64,000 nucleotides of DNA from contig NC_015391.1 of the NCBI RefSeq assembly GCF_000195575.1, positions 1,662,363-1,726,362 of the forward strand, read 5' to 3'. Below, piece by piece: positions 17,255 through 26,112 of this stretch. The translations under genes were made by a program, and so were the position numbers. The number at the start of each line of letters is the position of its first letter. The stretch's first letter is position 1. Below the pieces are notes generated by a model. It had not been told where the DNA came from. It did no database searches and saw nothing but the letters and a program-made list of their open reading frames with translations. Source of the DNA: Carnobacterium sp. 17-4. GTDB lineage: Bacteria; Bacillota; Bacilli; Lactobacillales; Carnobacteriaceae.

Positions 17255-17428
17255 TCATCCTCTGTACCGGTAAAGATGTAACTGAAGTCCCACAACTGCT
17301 TCAGCTAAGATACTAATACAGGAATAAATTGCCAGCATTTGAAGGGTAGAGCGTTCCGTGACTGTTCTACTAGAAGTAGTCGCACCCATGAGAAAGGTAT
17401 GGTTAGAGCCAAGTGTTTTGTCTATCAT
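17255..17428 (-). pseudogene. Remnant of an HK97-type phage portal protein gene (5' end)
   Basis: The reverse strand encodes MIDKTLGSNHTFLMG, then TVTERSTLQMLAIYSC and ISILAEAVVGLQLHLYRY before a stop at 17255. The pattern of a Ser/Thr-rich lead, A.YSC..ILAEAV..L.LHLYRY is the N-terminal core of HK97-family portal proteins. Near 17260 a +1 shift restores a TEDEGWKRKSKRP reading, which fits the hydrophilic segment that follows YRY in the family. The rest of the gene is missing. It is most likely the last trace of a prophage. Confidence 0.7.
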
Positions 17429-17494
17429 TTTATTTTCTACTTAAATACCGATGTTAGAAATCCAAAATATCATCACATTCTAAAAAAATAACCA

Positions 17495-17525
17495 TAAAAA
17501 AGCATCTACCTCTTGATAGATGCTC
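17495..17525 (-). terminator. Terminator of the overlapping gene pair
   Basis: AGCATCTA (17501-17508) pairs with TAGATGCT (17517-17524), with a T-run on the reverse strand. Confidence 0.8.
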
Positions 17526-17547
17526 AACTGTATAAACTTTACTATTA

Positions 17548-17775
17548 TTATGAAATTACATATCCTTCTCTTGAAAGCTTTCCTACAAGAGTAACTTTTG
17601 TAAAATTTTTATCCCTCACACCTTCATAAAATCTTCTAGCTATTCTTTGGGATGTAGCTTGCCCCTTGAAAAAGTCTTTAAAATAATATGTTCCTGATGT
17701 AAATGTTGAAATTACTTTTATAATCTTGTTGTTATATTCCCTTAATTCATCGCTATTTAAAACAATTTTTTTCAT
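17548..17775 (-). CDS. Small protein of unknown function, downstream member of an overlapping pair
   Basis: 75 residues, basic. The core is FTSGTYYFKDFFKGQATSQR, then ARRFYEGVRDKNFTKVTLVG and a short GYVIS end. The layout loosely resembles the small DUF1413-type domain (GTxFxLKDLF ... GRxF...V ... I..GK), but this match is weak. Its start overlaps the stop of the 170-residue gene by 4 bases (ATGA), indicating translational coupling. It is followed by a terminator. Located between a phage portal remnant and an ISL3 remnant. Confidence 0.6.
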   Translation of the reverse strand: MKKIVLNSDELREYNNKIIKVISTFTSGTYYFKDFFKGQATSQRIARRFYEGVRDKNFTKVTLVGKLSREGYVIS

Positions 17776-18284
17776 GTGTTTTCCTCCAATATATCCTTTA
17801 TTTTAACAACCTTTTCTACAGCTTCTTCTGATGTGCTTTCTAGTAACTCCGCAATTCTTCTAATAATTGATACACCATCAAGTTTAACTTTTTCGACTCC
17901 TATGGGGATCAACTTCTTTTCCACAGCCATCTTATTCTTAAGTCTCATACTTGCTGCACGTATACACAACCTTGTCATATAACTAATTCTAGGTTTTGAT
18001 AAATTCAACTGATCATTTATACTATTACGAACCTTGTCAAAATCATTTTTTTCGATATTAAATGTCCTGATATTGGAGTAATCTTTTGGACTAATTCCAA
18101 CATCTTTATCACTTTTAAATTTAGTTTTAGCTACTACAGACCAATCGGGTATATCAGAAGCAGCATCTTTGAATGCATAATATAGCGCTTCGCTTTGCCC
18201 TTTTTCAATCCTTGGATCATGATTGATAATTTCATTCAAGCAAATTACGTCCTCTTTCATTAATCTAATCGATTTATTTAGCAT
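17772..18284 (-). CDS. Protein of unknown function, upstream member of an overlapping pair
   Basis: 170 residues, soluble and mixed-charge. The ATG at 18284 has AGAAAGGATG upstream; the longer frame to 18356 lacks a ribosome site. Visible parts: RLMKEDVICLNEIINHD (1-25), a middle ending DYSNIRTFNIEKNDFDKVRN, then NLSKPRISYMTRLCIRAASM (helical, resembling the helix pair of ribbon-helix-helix proteins) and a C-terminal acidic helix (ELLESTSEEAVEKVVKIKDI). No family is recognised. A DNA-binding or regulator/antitoxin-like role is possible but not shown. Confidence 0.6.
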   Translation of the reverse strand: MLNKSIRLMKEDVICLNEIINHDPRIEKGQSEALYYAFKDAASDIPDWSVVAKTKFKSDKDVGISPKDYSNIRTFNIEKNDFDKVRNSINDQLNLSKPRISYMTRLCIRAASMRLKNKMAVEKKLIPIGVEKVKLDGVSIIRRIAELLESTSEEAVEKVVKIKDILEENT

Positions 18285-18361
18285 AATATCATCCTTTCTG
18301 AGTATTTTTTTGTATTGGAATGTAATTTTTGTATCATCAAGAATAAAATAATTCAATAGTT

Positions 18362-18627
18362 ACTTAAAAAAATACACTCCAGCTAGTCAAAATACCTTTA
18401 TCTGTGCTTATTCAAATGGTCCACTTGAATGGATTAATAACAAAATTAAAGTCATTAAACGCATTGCTTTTGGTTTTAGAAGCTTCACAAGTTTTCGCAA
18501 TCGCATCTTGCTATCTTATAATACACAAATAAAAAATGAAGATTTTAAAAAATCAGCTTCTTAAAACCTTCACTTTAACCTTTATTTAATTGAACAATTT
18601 GTCCACCAACACTATTTCATATAGAGC
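18362..18627 (+). mobile_element. ISL3 family transposase C-terminal fragment with IS right end
   Basis: A forward-strand frame without a start reads CAYSNGPLEWINNKIKVIKR, then IAFGFRSFTSFRNRILLSYN, ending at TAA 18562-18564. YSNGPLEGINNKIKxIKRxAFGYRxF is the C-terminal signature of ISL3-family transposases. The following bases, with GTCCACCAACACTATTTCAT and ATAGAGC up to about 18627, match the usual ISL3 terminal repeat. About 65 codons remain; the 5' part is lost. Confidence 0.85.
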
Positions 18628-18628
18628 A

Positions 18629-18662
18629 AAAAAAACAACCCATCCGTTAGAATGAGTTGTTC
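18629..18662 (-). terminator. Terminator of rlmCD
   Basis: CAACCCAT (18636-18643) and ATGAGTTG (18652-18659) with a T-run on the reverse strand; nearly identical to the one at 16463. Confidence 0.82.
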
Positions 18663-18675
18663 CTAAATTTTATGA

Positions 18676-20052
18676 TTAGTCGCGGACTAGCAAAGTAACA
18701 CTTTCCACATGAGTTGTTTGAGGGAAAAGATCAACAGGTTGAACTTTTTTAACTGTATAGCCGCCTTCTGTAAGTAAAGCTAAGTCACGTGCTAATGTTG
18801 CAGGGTTGCAACTAACATAAACCATTTTTGTTGGTTTCATTGCAATAACTGCCTCAGTAAATTCTTTTTCAAGACCTTTACGTGGAGGGTCAACAACTAG
18901 TAAATCAGCTGTGCGTCCTTCTTCACTCCATTGAACCATAACTTCTTCAGCAGCTCCCGCTTCAAATGTTACATTTTCAATATTGTTTAGTTCCGCATTT
19001 GCTTTAGCATTTTCTACTGCTGGTTCAATTATTTCAATTCCATAAACATGTTTAGCGTTTTTAGCTAACGTTAACGTAATGGTTCCAATTCCGCTGTAGG
19101 CATCAATAACTGTTTCTTCGCCAGTTAATTCAGCAAAGTCTAAAACAGTTTGATACAATTTCTCAGTTTGAAGTGGGTTCACTTGGTAGAATGAACGGTG
19201 AGAAATTTCAAATGTGTTACCTAATAAAGTATCTCTAAATTTATCTTCGCCATATAAAACAATTGCATCATCGCCTAAAATCACATTAGTGTGTTTAGGG
19301 TTAACATTTTGAACAATGCTGACAACTTCAGGAATTGCTTCAAGAATATCTGGAATGATTTTGCTTGTAGGGAACAATTTAGCAGTTCTTGTTACTAATA
19401 CGATCATAATTTCGCCAGTATAGTATCCACGACGAACAATAATGTGACGCAAGTTCCCAGTGTTTTCATTTTCGTTGTATGGTTTAACGCCATATTCACG
19501 CATGATATCACGGACAGCGATGATTGTTTCATCAATTTTAGGATCTTGAATGTAGAAATTTTCCATTGGGATTACTTCATGACTGTTTTTACGGAAAAAA
19601 CCAGTTGTCAATTTGTCATTGATTTTACGTACCGGAATTTGTGCTTTGTTACGGTAACCTGATGGGTTAGCCATTCCAATTGTGTCGTATACGGGTACTT
19701 CTGGTAATTTTGCGATGCGTTGCATACTGTTCATAACTTGTTGTTTTTTAAAGTTTAATTGTGCTGGATATCTCATGTGTTGCAATGGCGTAATGCCTAC
19801 ACGTGTATAATTTTCATCTTGGATTACTACACGGTCTTCACTCGAATTTAAACGGTTCAATACTTTTGCATAACCAAAAGATTTTCCTGTTTTGTGAATC
19901 TTAACTTCTACTTGTTCACCGGGTAAGGCATTTTCAATAAATAGTGAGTAGCCTTGTATTCTTGCTACTCCCATACCCTCATGTGTTAAATCTTCAATTT
20001 TAACGGTGTGTTTTTCATTTTTCTTAACTGGTACTATTTTATCTGCTTTCAT
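18676..20052 (-). CDS. rlmCD: 23S rRNA (uracil-C5)-methyltransferase, RlmCD/RumA family
   Basis: 458 residues. An N-terminal TRAM domain (about 15-72: KNEKHTVKIEDLTHEGMGVA) is followed by a linker and a Rossmann methyltransferase domain with DAYSGIGTITLTLA near 316 (SAM), VVDPPRKGLEKEF near 390 and VYVSCNPATLARDL near 414 (catalytic Cys). It methylates U747 and/or U1939 of 23S rRNA; in Gram-positives one enzyme does both. The Fe-S cysteine cluster of E. coli RlmD is not seen, as in B. subtilis RlmCD. Last gene of the conserved gatCAB-dagK-rlmCD block. Confidence 0.92.
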   Translation of the reverse strand: MKADKIVPVKKNEKHTVKIEDLTHEGMGVARIQGYSLFIENALPGEQVEVKIHKTGKSFGYAKVLNRLNSSEDRVVIQDENYTRVGITPLQHMRYPAQLNFKKQQVMNSMQRIAKLPEVPVYDTIGMANPSGYRNKAQIPVRKINDKLTTGFFRKNSHEVIPMENFYIQDPKIDETIIAVRDIMREYGVKPYNENENTGNLRHIIVRRGYYTGEIMIVLVTRTAKLFPTSKIIPDILEAIPEVVSIVQNVNPKHTNVILGDDAIVLYGEDKFRDTLLGNTFEISHRSFYQVNPLQTEKLYQTVLDFAELTGEETVIDAYSGIGTITLTLAKNAKHVYGIEIIEPAVENAKANAELNNIENVTFEAGAAEEVMVQWSEEGRTADLLVVDPPRKGLEKEFTEAVIAMKPTKMVYVSCNPATLARDLALLTEGGYTVKKVQPVDLFPQTTHVESVTLLVRD

Positions 20053-20404
20053 AAAAAAAGCTCCCTTCGTTGACCCTATTTCATGTCATATGTTTGTCGG
20101 TATATGTTTATTCAAGAACGTGTTCTAAAAAGCAAAACCAAATTCGCTTTTCTTCACACTCCATTGTCAGTTAGTACGCCAGATATTTGATACTTTCTAT
20201 CATCCACTTAACTGGGAGTGTTCCTGACTCGACCGGCTAAACGGGATGGGATTAAAAATACGTTCTTATCTAATGATTCTAATCTACACTATAGTATTGA
20301 CCTTTTAATTTAACTATAAAGGCTTCTTCCAATTCTTAATAATTAAGTTTGGGTACTGACTCGTAATTATACAAGAAAACTCACCTTATTTCAAAGTTTT
20401 CTTA
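20053..20404. other. Intergenic region between dagK and rlmCD
   Basis: No gene is seen in about 350 bases. It holds the dagK terminator-like hairpin at its right edge, a palindrome AGAACGTGTTCT at 20116-20127, and a pair of distant inverted segments (CACTCC near 20157, GGGAGTG near 20213). I could not match it to a known riboswitch or T-box on the reverse strand. Confidence 0.4.
20373..20403 (-). terminator. Possible terminator after dagK
   Basis: AAGAAAACT (20373-20381) pairs perfectly with AGTTTTCTT (20395-20403), but the T-run on the reverse strand is short. Confidence 0.5.
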
Positions 20405-21460
20405 TTATTTCTCATAAGCTTCTTTTTTTGAAGAGTGAATTTCACCATCACCATTGATGTCCTGATTGGTTAATTCTTCAACTTCTTTGATAAAGGCGTC
20501 TTCTACTCCCTCAGCATCTTCATCTTTTTTATCAACAGCCTTTTGAATATCATCAGTGGATACAATGATTTCAATGTGTTGATGCAAATTAGAAAACGTA
20601 ACCGGTGCGTCTCCACCATATTCGCCATCCAAGTTGATCATCATTTTAGATGAGTTTCCTGGACGTGCAACAATTTTGCTTGTTTTTTTGTATAAAATTT
20701 TTGAATTGGTTAAGTGTTTTCCGCCATTCAAAACTTGTGCCACTAAATACATGATATCTGCTAAGTTGGAGGTTTTTAATATAATTAACGTGAATTTTCC
20801 ATCATCTAATAAAGCATCGGGAGCAATTTGTTCAAAACCACCAATTGAATTGGTCAGAGCAACTAAAAACATCGTTGCCTCTCCCTCAAATATGCCATCA
20901 TCATACTCAATGTGCATAGGAATTGGTTTCATTCGAGGCAAAACTTCCGCCCCTTTAACAAAATAAGCTAAGTACCCAAAGATTGACTTTAGTTGTGATG
21001 GAACGTCATACGTTAATTCTGTCAGTAATCCACCGCCACCAATATTAATGAAATAAGACAAGTCTTCTCCCATAACCGCTTCGCCAATATCCATGAAAAA
21101 AGATTGGTCTTTTTGAATTACTTTTGCTGCTTCTACTAAATTGTTTCTTGGAATGTGTAAAGCTCTAGCGTAATCATTCGTTGTTCCAGCAGGGATGATT
21201 GCCAATTTAGGTCTTTTTTCCAAACCGGCAATCCCATTTACGACTTCATTGATCGTTCCATCCCCACCTGCTGCCACAATTAAATCAAAGCCGGATTTTG
21301 CTGCTCTTTCAGCTTCGTTTCGAGCAGAGTTAGGTTCTGGAGTTGTCGCATAAGCACTTGTTTCATACCCTGCATCTTCGTAAACTTGAAAGATTTCTAC
21401 TAGATTTTTTTTTACAATTTCACGACCCGATGTCGGATTATAAATCACTCTTGCACGCAT
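20405..21460 (-). CDS. dagK: Diacylglycerol kinase (DagK/DgkB family)
   Basis: 351 residues. The lipid-kinase catalytic domain shows YNPTSGRE at the N-terminus, VAAGGDGTINEVVNGI near 64 (nucleotide loop) and PAGTTNDYARAL near 92, followed by the beta-sandwich domain with INIGGGGLLTELTY. It phosphorylates diacylglycerol to phosphatidic acid, recycling lipid from lipoteichoic acid synthesis. Directly downstream of gatB. Odd: the last 25 residues carry DINGDGEI, an EF-hand/dockerin-like calcium loop not usual for bacterial DagK. Confidence 0.9.
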   Translation of the reverse strand: MRARVIYNPTSGREIVKKNLVEIFQVYEDAGYETSAYATTPEPNSARNEAERAAKSGFDLIVAAGGDGTINEVVNGIAGLEKRPKLAIIPAGTTNDYARALHIPRNNLVEAAKVIQKDQSFFMDIGEAVMGEDLSYFINIGGGGLLTELTYDVPSQLKSIFGYLAYFVKGAEVLPRMKPIPMHIEYDDGIFEGEATMFLVALTNSIGGFEQIAPDALLDDGKFTLIILKTSNLADIMYLVAQVLNGGKHLTNSKILYKKTSKIVARPGNSSKMMINLDGEYGGDAPVTFSNLHQHIEIIVSTDDIQKAVDKKDEDAEGVEDAFIKEVEELTNQDINGDGEIHSSKKEAYEK

Positions 21461-21490
21461 AAATCTTCTCCTTTACTTTCACACCTATTT

Positions 21491-22921
21491 CTAGCGTTTG
21501 CTCAATTCATCCATCAATAATTTATTCACGACTCCTGGATTAGCTTGGCCTTTGGTAGCTTTCATAATTTGTCCCACTAAGAAACCAACTGCACGGTCTT
21601 TTCCATTTTTAAAGTCTTCAACAGATTGCGCGTTATTGTCTAATATGTCATTGATAATTGGCAATAGTTTTGCTGGATCGCTTAATTGAACCCAACCATT
21701 TGCTTCAACGACTCCTTGAGCGTCTCCACCATTCATGATCAATTCACGGAATACTTTTTTCGCCATTTTTGAACTAATGGTTCCATCAGTAATTAATTTG
21801 ATCATACCTGATAAGTTTTCAGTTGTTAATTTTGTCTCATGTAACTCTAGTTTTTCACTGTTTAAGTAAGCTGAAACTTCACCCATCAACCAGTTTGAAG
21901 CTTGCTTTGCATCTGCTCCATTTGCTAACATGCCTTCAAAGAAATCGGACATTTCTTTTGTTGCTGTTAAGACCATTGCATCGTACTCTGGTAATCCTAA
22001 TTCATTGATGTAGCGAATACGACGATCTTGTGGCATTTCTGGAATAGTCGCTTTCACACGGTCAATCCACTTTTCATCAATCACGATGTTTGGCAGATCA
22101 GGTTCTGGGAAGTAACGGTAGTCACTTGACCCTTCTTTGACACGCATTAAAAGAGTATCTCCAGTTGCTTCATCATAACGTCTCGTTTCTTGTTGAATCA
22201 CTCCACCAGACAAAAGAACTTTTTCTTGGCGTTTTTCTTCAAAAGCTAACCCGCGACGAACAAAGTTAAAGGAATTCAAGTTTTTCAATTCTGTTTTGGT
22301 TCCAAATTCTTCTTGCCCAATTGGACGAATAGAAATATTGGCATCACAACGCATTGATCCTTCTTCCATTTTCACATCACTTACACCAGTATATTGAACG
22401 ATTTGTTTAATCGCTTCTAAATAAGCATAAGCTTCTTCCGGCGAACGCATATCTGCTTCAGATACGATTTCAATCAGCGGTGTTCCTTGACGGTTTAAGT
22501 CAACATAAGAATAGCCATCTGTTCCATGCGTATTTTTACCAGCATCTTCTTCTAAATGTACGCGTTCAATACGGATTTTCTTTTTCTTGCCTTCAACTTC
22601 AATTTCGATCCAACCATCATGTCCGATTGGTTGGTCAAATTGTGAGATTTGGTAAGCTTTTGGATTATCTGGATAAAAATAGTTCTTGCGATCAAATTTG
22701 GTATCTTGTGAAATTACACAATTTAAAGCTAAAGCAGCTTTCATTCCAAATTCGATAGCACCTTTATTGATAACGGGTAAAACCCCAGGGTAACCCCAGT
22801 CGATAACGTTTGTGTTTGTGTTCGGTTCCGCACCAAAGTGAGCTGGGGCAGGTGAGAACATTTTTGAGTCGGTTTTTAATTCTACGTGGACTTCTAGTCC
22901 AATTACTGTTTCAAAGTTCAT
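21491..22921 (-). CDS. gatB: Asp/Glu-tRNA(Asn/Gln) amidotransferase subunit B
   Basis: 476 residues, normal length. It begins [20 protein letters not shown] and has [32 protein letters not shown] and [18 protein letters not shown], the GatB kinase-like cradle, and ends in the GatB/YqeY tail domain ([17 protein letters not shown]). It activates misacylated Glu-tRNA(Gln) or Asp-tRNA(Asn) for amidation. GGAGGAG precedes the ATG. 15 bases downstream of gatA. Confidence 0.96.
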   Translation of the reverse strand: MNFETVIGLEVHVELKTDSKMFSPAPAHFGAEPNTNTNVIDWGYPGVLPVINKGAIEFGMKAALALNCVISQDTKFDRKNYFYPDNPKAYQISQFDQPIGHDGWIEIEVEGKKKKIRIERVHLEEDAGKNTHGTDGYSYVDLNRQGTPLIEIVSEADMRSPEEAYAYLEAIKQIVQYTGVSDVKMEEGSMRCDANISIRPIGQEEFGTKTELKNLNSFNFVRRGLAFEEKRQEKVLLSGGVIQQETRRYDEATGDTLLMRVKEGSSDYRYFPEPDLPNIVIDEKWIDRVKATIPEMPQDRRIRYINELGLPEYDAMVLTATKEMSDFFEGMLANGADAKQASNWLMGEVSAYLNSEKLELHETKLTTENLSGMIKLITDGTISSKMAKKVFRELIMNGGDAQGVVEANGWVQLSDPAKLLPIINDILDNNAQSVEDFKNGKDRAVGFLVGQIMKATKGQANPGVVNKLLMDELSKR

Positions 22922-22936
22922 ATCTATTCTCTCCTC

Positions 22937-24391
22937 CTACAAATTTGGTTTTTCTTTATGAAAGTCAGTAGCTTGTTCAAAAGCATAGGCCGCTTTATAA
23001 ATTGTTTCTTCATCGAAATGCTTTCCAATCAATTGCAGACCAACTGGCAAATCATTTGAAAATCCGCATGGAATAGAGATAGCTGGTACACCTGCTAAGT
23101 TAACAGGAACGGTTAAGATATCGCTTAGGTACATTGCAATTGGATCATCGATTTGTTCGCCGATTCCAAATGCAGTCGTTGGTGTTGTAGGCCCTAATAT
23201 CAAATCAAATTCTTTAAATACATTATCAAAGTCTTGTCTTATCAACGTTCTAGCTTGTCCAGCTTTTTTAAAGTGAGCATCATAAAAACCTGAACTCAAT
23301 GAGAATGTTCCAAGCATGATACGACGTTTTACTTCCATCCCAAAACCTTCAGTACGTGATTTCACATATACTTCATCAAGTGTTTTCGCTTCAGGTGAAC
23401 GGTAACCATAACGAACACCATCAAACCGTTGTAAGTTTGAAGAAGCTTCTGAAGAAGCAATGATGTAGTAAGCAGGCACGCCATATTTTGAATGTGGCAA
23501 GCTGACTTCTTCAACGATAGCCCCTAATGATTTGAAGGTATCGATAGCTTTAAGAACGGCTTCCTTAACGCCTTCTTCTAACCCTTTTTCATTTAAGTAT
23601 TCAGTTGGAACACCAATTTTCATTCCTTTAACACCAGACTCGATCCCAGCAGTAAAATCTGGAACTTCACCTTCGTAACTCATTGAATCACTTGCATCAT
23701 GTCCGCTAATTGCATTTAAAACTAAAGCATTGTCTTTAACTGTACGTGTAAATGGTCCAATTTGATCCAAACTAGATCCAAAAGCAATCAAACCAAAACG
23801 AGATACACGACCGTAAGTTGGTTTCATCCCAACGATTCCGTTAAATGCTGCTGGTTGACGAATCGATCCACCAGTATCTGTACCTAATGAGACCGGAATT
23901 TGACCCGCTGCTACTGCTGCTGCAGAGCCACCTGAAGAGCCACCAGGAACTTTATCTAGATTCCATGGGTTACGTGTTTTTTTGTAATAAGACGTTTCAG
24001 TACTTCCGCCCATAGCGAATTCATCCATGTTTAATTTCCCAACTGAAATCATTTTCGCTTCTTTTACTTTTTTCGTAACCGTTGCATCATAAATCGGAAC
24101 AAAGTCTTCCAAAATTTTACTAGCTGCTGTTGTACGTGTACCATTTGTTACGATATTGTCTTTGATACCGATTGGAATACCTGAAAGAACATTATTCGGG
24201 TCAATGCCTTCTTCGTCTACTTTGCGAGCTTGTTCAAGAGCTTCTTCTTCAGTCAACGTGATAAAAGCACCAATTTTATCTTCTGTTTCGCTAATACGAG
24301 CAAAAACAGCTTTTACGATTTCTTGAGCTGTTACTTCTTTTTTTACAAGCAATTCATGCAATTCTTCTACTGTGTAATTTGTTATATCCAT
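22937..24391 (-). CDS. gatA: Asp/Glu-tRNA(Asn/Gln) amidotransferase subunit A
   Basis: 484 residues. Amidase signature: [20 protein letters not shown] (Lys near 79), then [20 protein letters not shown] near 150 and [13 protein letters not shown] with the nucleophile Ser near 178. It releases ammonia from glutamine for GatB. The ATG at 24391 has GGAGGCAGG upstream, so a start seven codons earlier inside gatC is rejected. Only 1 base separates it from the gatC stop. Confidence 0.96.
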   Translation of the reverse strand: MDITNYTVEELHELLVKKEVTAQEIVKAVFARISETEDKIGAFITLTEEEALEQARKVDEEGIDPNNVLSGIPIGIKDNIVTNGTRTTAASKILEDFVPIYDATVTKKVKEAKMISVGKLNMDEFAMGGSTETSYYKKTRNPWNLDKVPGGSSGGSAAAVAAGQIPVSLGTDTGGSIRQPAAFNGIVGMKPTYGRVSRFGLIAFGSSLDQIGPFTRTVKDNALVLNAISGHDASDSMSYEGEVPDFTAGIESGVKGMKIGVPTEYLNEKGLEEGVKEAVLKAIDTFKSLGAIVEEVSLPHSKYGVPAYYIIASSEASSNLQRFDGVRYGYRSPEAKTLDEVYVKSRTEGFGMEVKRRIMLGTFSLSSGFYDAHFKKAGQARTLIRQDFDNVFKEFDLILGPTTPTTAFGIGEQIDDPIAMYLSDILTVPVNLAGVPAISIPCGFSNDLPVGLQLIGKHFDEETIYKAAYAFEQATDFHKEKPNL

Positions 24392-24392
24392 A

Positions 24393-24698
24393 CTATGCTC
24401 CTGCCTCCCCATTGTCCATTATTGCAGGAACTTTAATTAAGCCGTCTTTTTCTTCTTTAACATTTTTAAACAGCAATTTGCGATCCGTTCCCGGAACGGC
24501 TTTGTCTTCACGCATAACATTGTAAGTACGCAAGCCATGAACCATTACGGGCACATTTTCAGTATCTAACTCATCTAATTGTTCTACCATATGCATAATA
24601 GCATCCATTTTTTCTGTAAATTGTGCAATACCTTTATCGCTAATTTCTAGTTTTGCTAATTTGGCGACGTGTTTTACGTCCTCTTCAGTAATAGCCAT
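24393..24698 (-). CDS. gatC: Asp/Glu-tRNA(Asn/Gln) amidotransferase subunit C
   Basis: 101 residues: [20 protein letters not shown], then [20 protein letters not shown] and [17 protein letters not shown], as in GatC, the belt that holds GatA to GatB. A GTG four codons earlier (24710) is an alternative; neither has a strong ribosome site, and MAITEEDV is the usual family start. First gene of gatCAB-dagK. Upstream, TATTATAGT near 24747 could be the -10. Confidence 0.94.
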   Translation of the reverse strand: MAITEEDVKHVAKLAKLEISDKGIAQFTEKMDAIMHMVEQLDELDTENVPVMVHGLRTYNVMREDKAVPGTDRKLLFKNVKEEKDGLIKVPAIMDNGEAGA

Positions 24699-24852
24699 CG
24701 GTTTGTTCACTCGCTTTCTTTGAATAGATTATCTTAGTTCAAACTCCTTTACTATAATACCATAAACCACTTATATGCTGTATCTTAAATCTCATTTAAA
24801 TTCGCTTCACTTCGTAACAATAGTTTGATAGGATAGCTTTGAGGTGGATAAA

Positions 24853-25593
24853 TTGAAAATAACTATACGAAAAAGAACATTAGGAACTATACCGTTGCTA
24901 GAAGTCGTACCAAGAAAACAACGAAATGATCTGCTTCCCTTGGTAATCTATTATCACGGTTGGCAATCGTCAAAAGAATTGAATTTGACACAAGCTCGTT
25001 ATTTAGCGCAGCAAGGATTTCGTGTATTATTGCCGGATGCCGTGAATCACGGAGAACGCAAACAGCCCATTTCAAAAATTCCTTCCTTAACCTTTTGGCA
25101 GAGTATTCACTCGAATTTATTCGAATTTGGCTTCATCATTGATTATTTTCGTAAGATTGGGTTTGTTGATGACGTGATTGGAATTGGAGGGACATCCATG
25201 GGTGGCATAACAACATGTGCCTTATTGACACATCATCCGGAAATCAAAGCAGCAGCTTGTTTGATGGGTTCGCCAAAATTACAGGTTTATCAAGAACTTA
25301 TTGTGAAGCATGCCAGCAAATTAAACCGGTACTTGCCACAAGACTATGATGAATTATTAAACTGGATTCCAAATTACGATTTGTCGTTACACCCAGAGAC
25401 ACTACAAGGTCGGCCTTTATTTATTTGGCATGGAAAACAAGACCAAATTGTACCGTATCAACACGCTGCCGATTTTGCAGAAGAACAAAAGGAACTATCA
25501 AATATTTACTTTAGAGACGAGGACGAAGTTCATCTGGTGAAAACGAGCACCATGAGAGAAGTCACAACATTTTTCGTGAATAAATTGCTGTAA
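24853..25593 (+). CDS. Alpha/beta hydrolase (YitV-like esterase)
   Basis: About 246 residues. VIYYHGWQSSKELNL (oxyanion side), DAVNHGERK, GIGGTSMGGITTCA near 118 (nucleophile Ser in GTSMGG), HGKQDQIVPYQHA near 196 (Asp) and DEVHLVKTS near 228 (His) form the alpha/beta hydrolase triad. The best fit is the YitV/prolyl-oligopeptidase-like esterase group; substrate unknown. The TTG at 24853 has GAGGTGG 5 bases upstream and is preferred over the GTG at 24844, which lies within that site. It is the only forward gene between gatC and camS. Confidence 0.83.
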   Translation: MKITIRKRTLGTIPLLEVVPRKQRNDLLPLVIYYHGWQSSKELNLTQARYLAQQGFRVLLPDAVNHGERKQPISKIPSLTFWQSIHSNLFEFGFIIDYFRKIGFVDDVIGIGGTSMGGITTCALLTHHPEIKAAACLMGSPKLQVYQELIVKHASKLNRYLPQDYDELLNWIPNYDLSLHPETLQGRPLFIWHGKQDQIVPYQHAADFAEEQKELSNIYFRDEDEVHLVKTSTMREVTTFFVNKLL

Positions 25594-25636
25594 AAAAAAG
25601 TGTGACTAGGAAATATTATCCTAGCTACACTTTTTA
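25594..25636 (+). terminator. Terminator after the hydrolase gene
   Basis: Arms 25596-25611 and 25619-25635 with one mismatch, followed by a T-run; it also works in reverse. Confidence 0.85.
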
Positions 25637-25672
25637 TTTTATTATATTAATTTATTAACCACACATGTAGCT

Positions 25673-26098
25673 TTACTTCTTATACATAGCATCCTCTATT
25701 TTAACAGAAACCCATGTTCCGGTTGCTTTAGCGATCAGTTTTCCAGTATCTTTTTCTGTAACAGAAACTTCGACAATGATCAATTGTTTCCCACCTTTGA
25801 CCACTTCTGCTGTAGCGATAATCTCATCTGCAATAGCTGGACGGAGAAAGTGCATTGTCAGCTCTGAAGTCACTACTTGATTATCTTCTGGCACCATAGT
25901 AACCGCAGCTGCTCCGCCTGCCGAATCAGCCAATGTCGTAATCACTCCTCCATGAAAATACCCTAAATGTTGCGTCAGCCAATCTTCTTTCTTCAAGGAG
26001 AGAAATGCTTTTCCTGTTTCTATATGTTCTAGTTTTCCTCCGAGTGCATTCAAAAAAGATTGATTTTCATTTTTTCTTTTTTCGTAGTATTGATTCAT
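25673..26098 (-). CDS. Hotdog-fold acyl-CoA thioesterase (PaaI family)
   Basis: 141 residues. LGYFHGGVITTLADSAGGAA near 45 is the PaaI/4HBT hotdog signature, followed by TSELTMHFLRPA and the KGGKQLIIVEVSV strand. Such enzymes hydrolyse acyl-CoA. The ATG at 26098 has AGAAGG about 8 bases upstream and overlaps the end of the acyl-CoA dehydrogenase-like gene. As part of a LysR-led operon inside a beta-oxidation island, it probably clears stalled CoA esters. Confidence 0.87.
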   Translation of the reverse strand: MNQYYEKRKNENQSFLNALGGKLEHIETGKAFLSLKKEDWLTQHLGYFHGGVITTLADSAGGAAAVTMVPEDNQVVTSELTMHFLRPAIADEIIATAEVVKGGKQLIIVEVSVTEKDTGKLIAKATGTWVSVKIEDAMYKK

Positions 26099-26112
26099 AA
26101 AATAGCCTTCTT

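Noticed and set aside
20116-20127. AGAACGTGTTCT as a LexA (SOS) box
   Set aside because: Gram-positive LexA sites have CGAAC-N4-GTTCG; here the half sites are only 2 bases apart and the outer bases differ.
20053-20404. T-box or other riboswitch before rlmCD
   Set aside because: No GGTGGNACCGCG-type box or specifier stem was seen; only loosely matched inverted segments.
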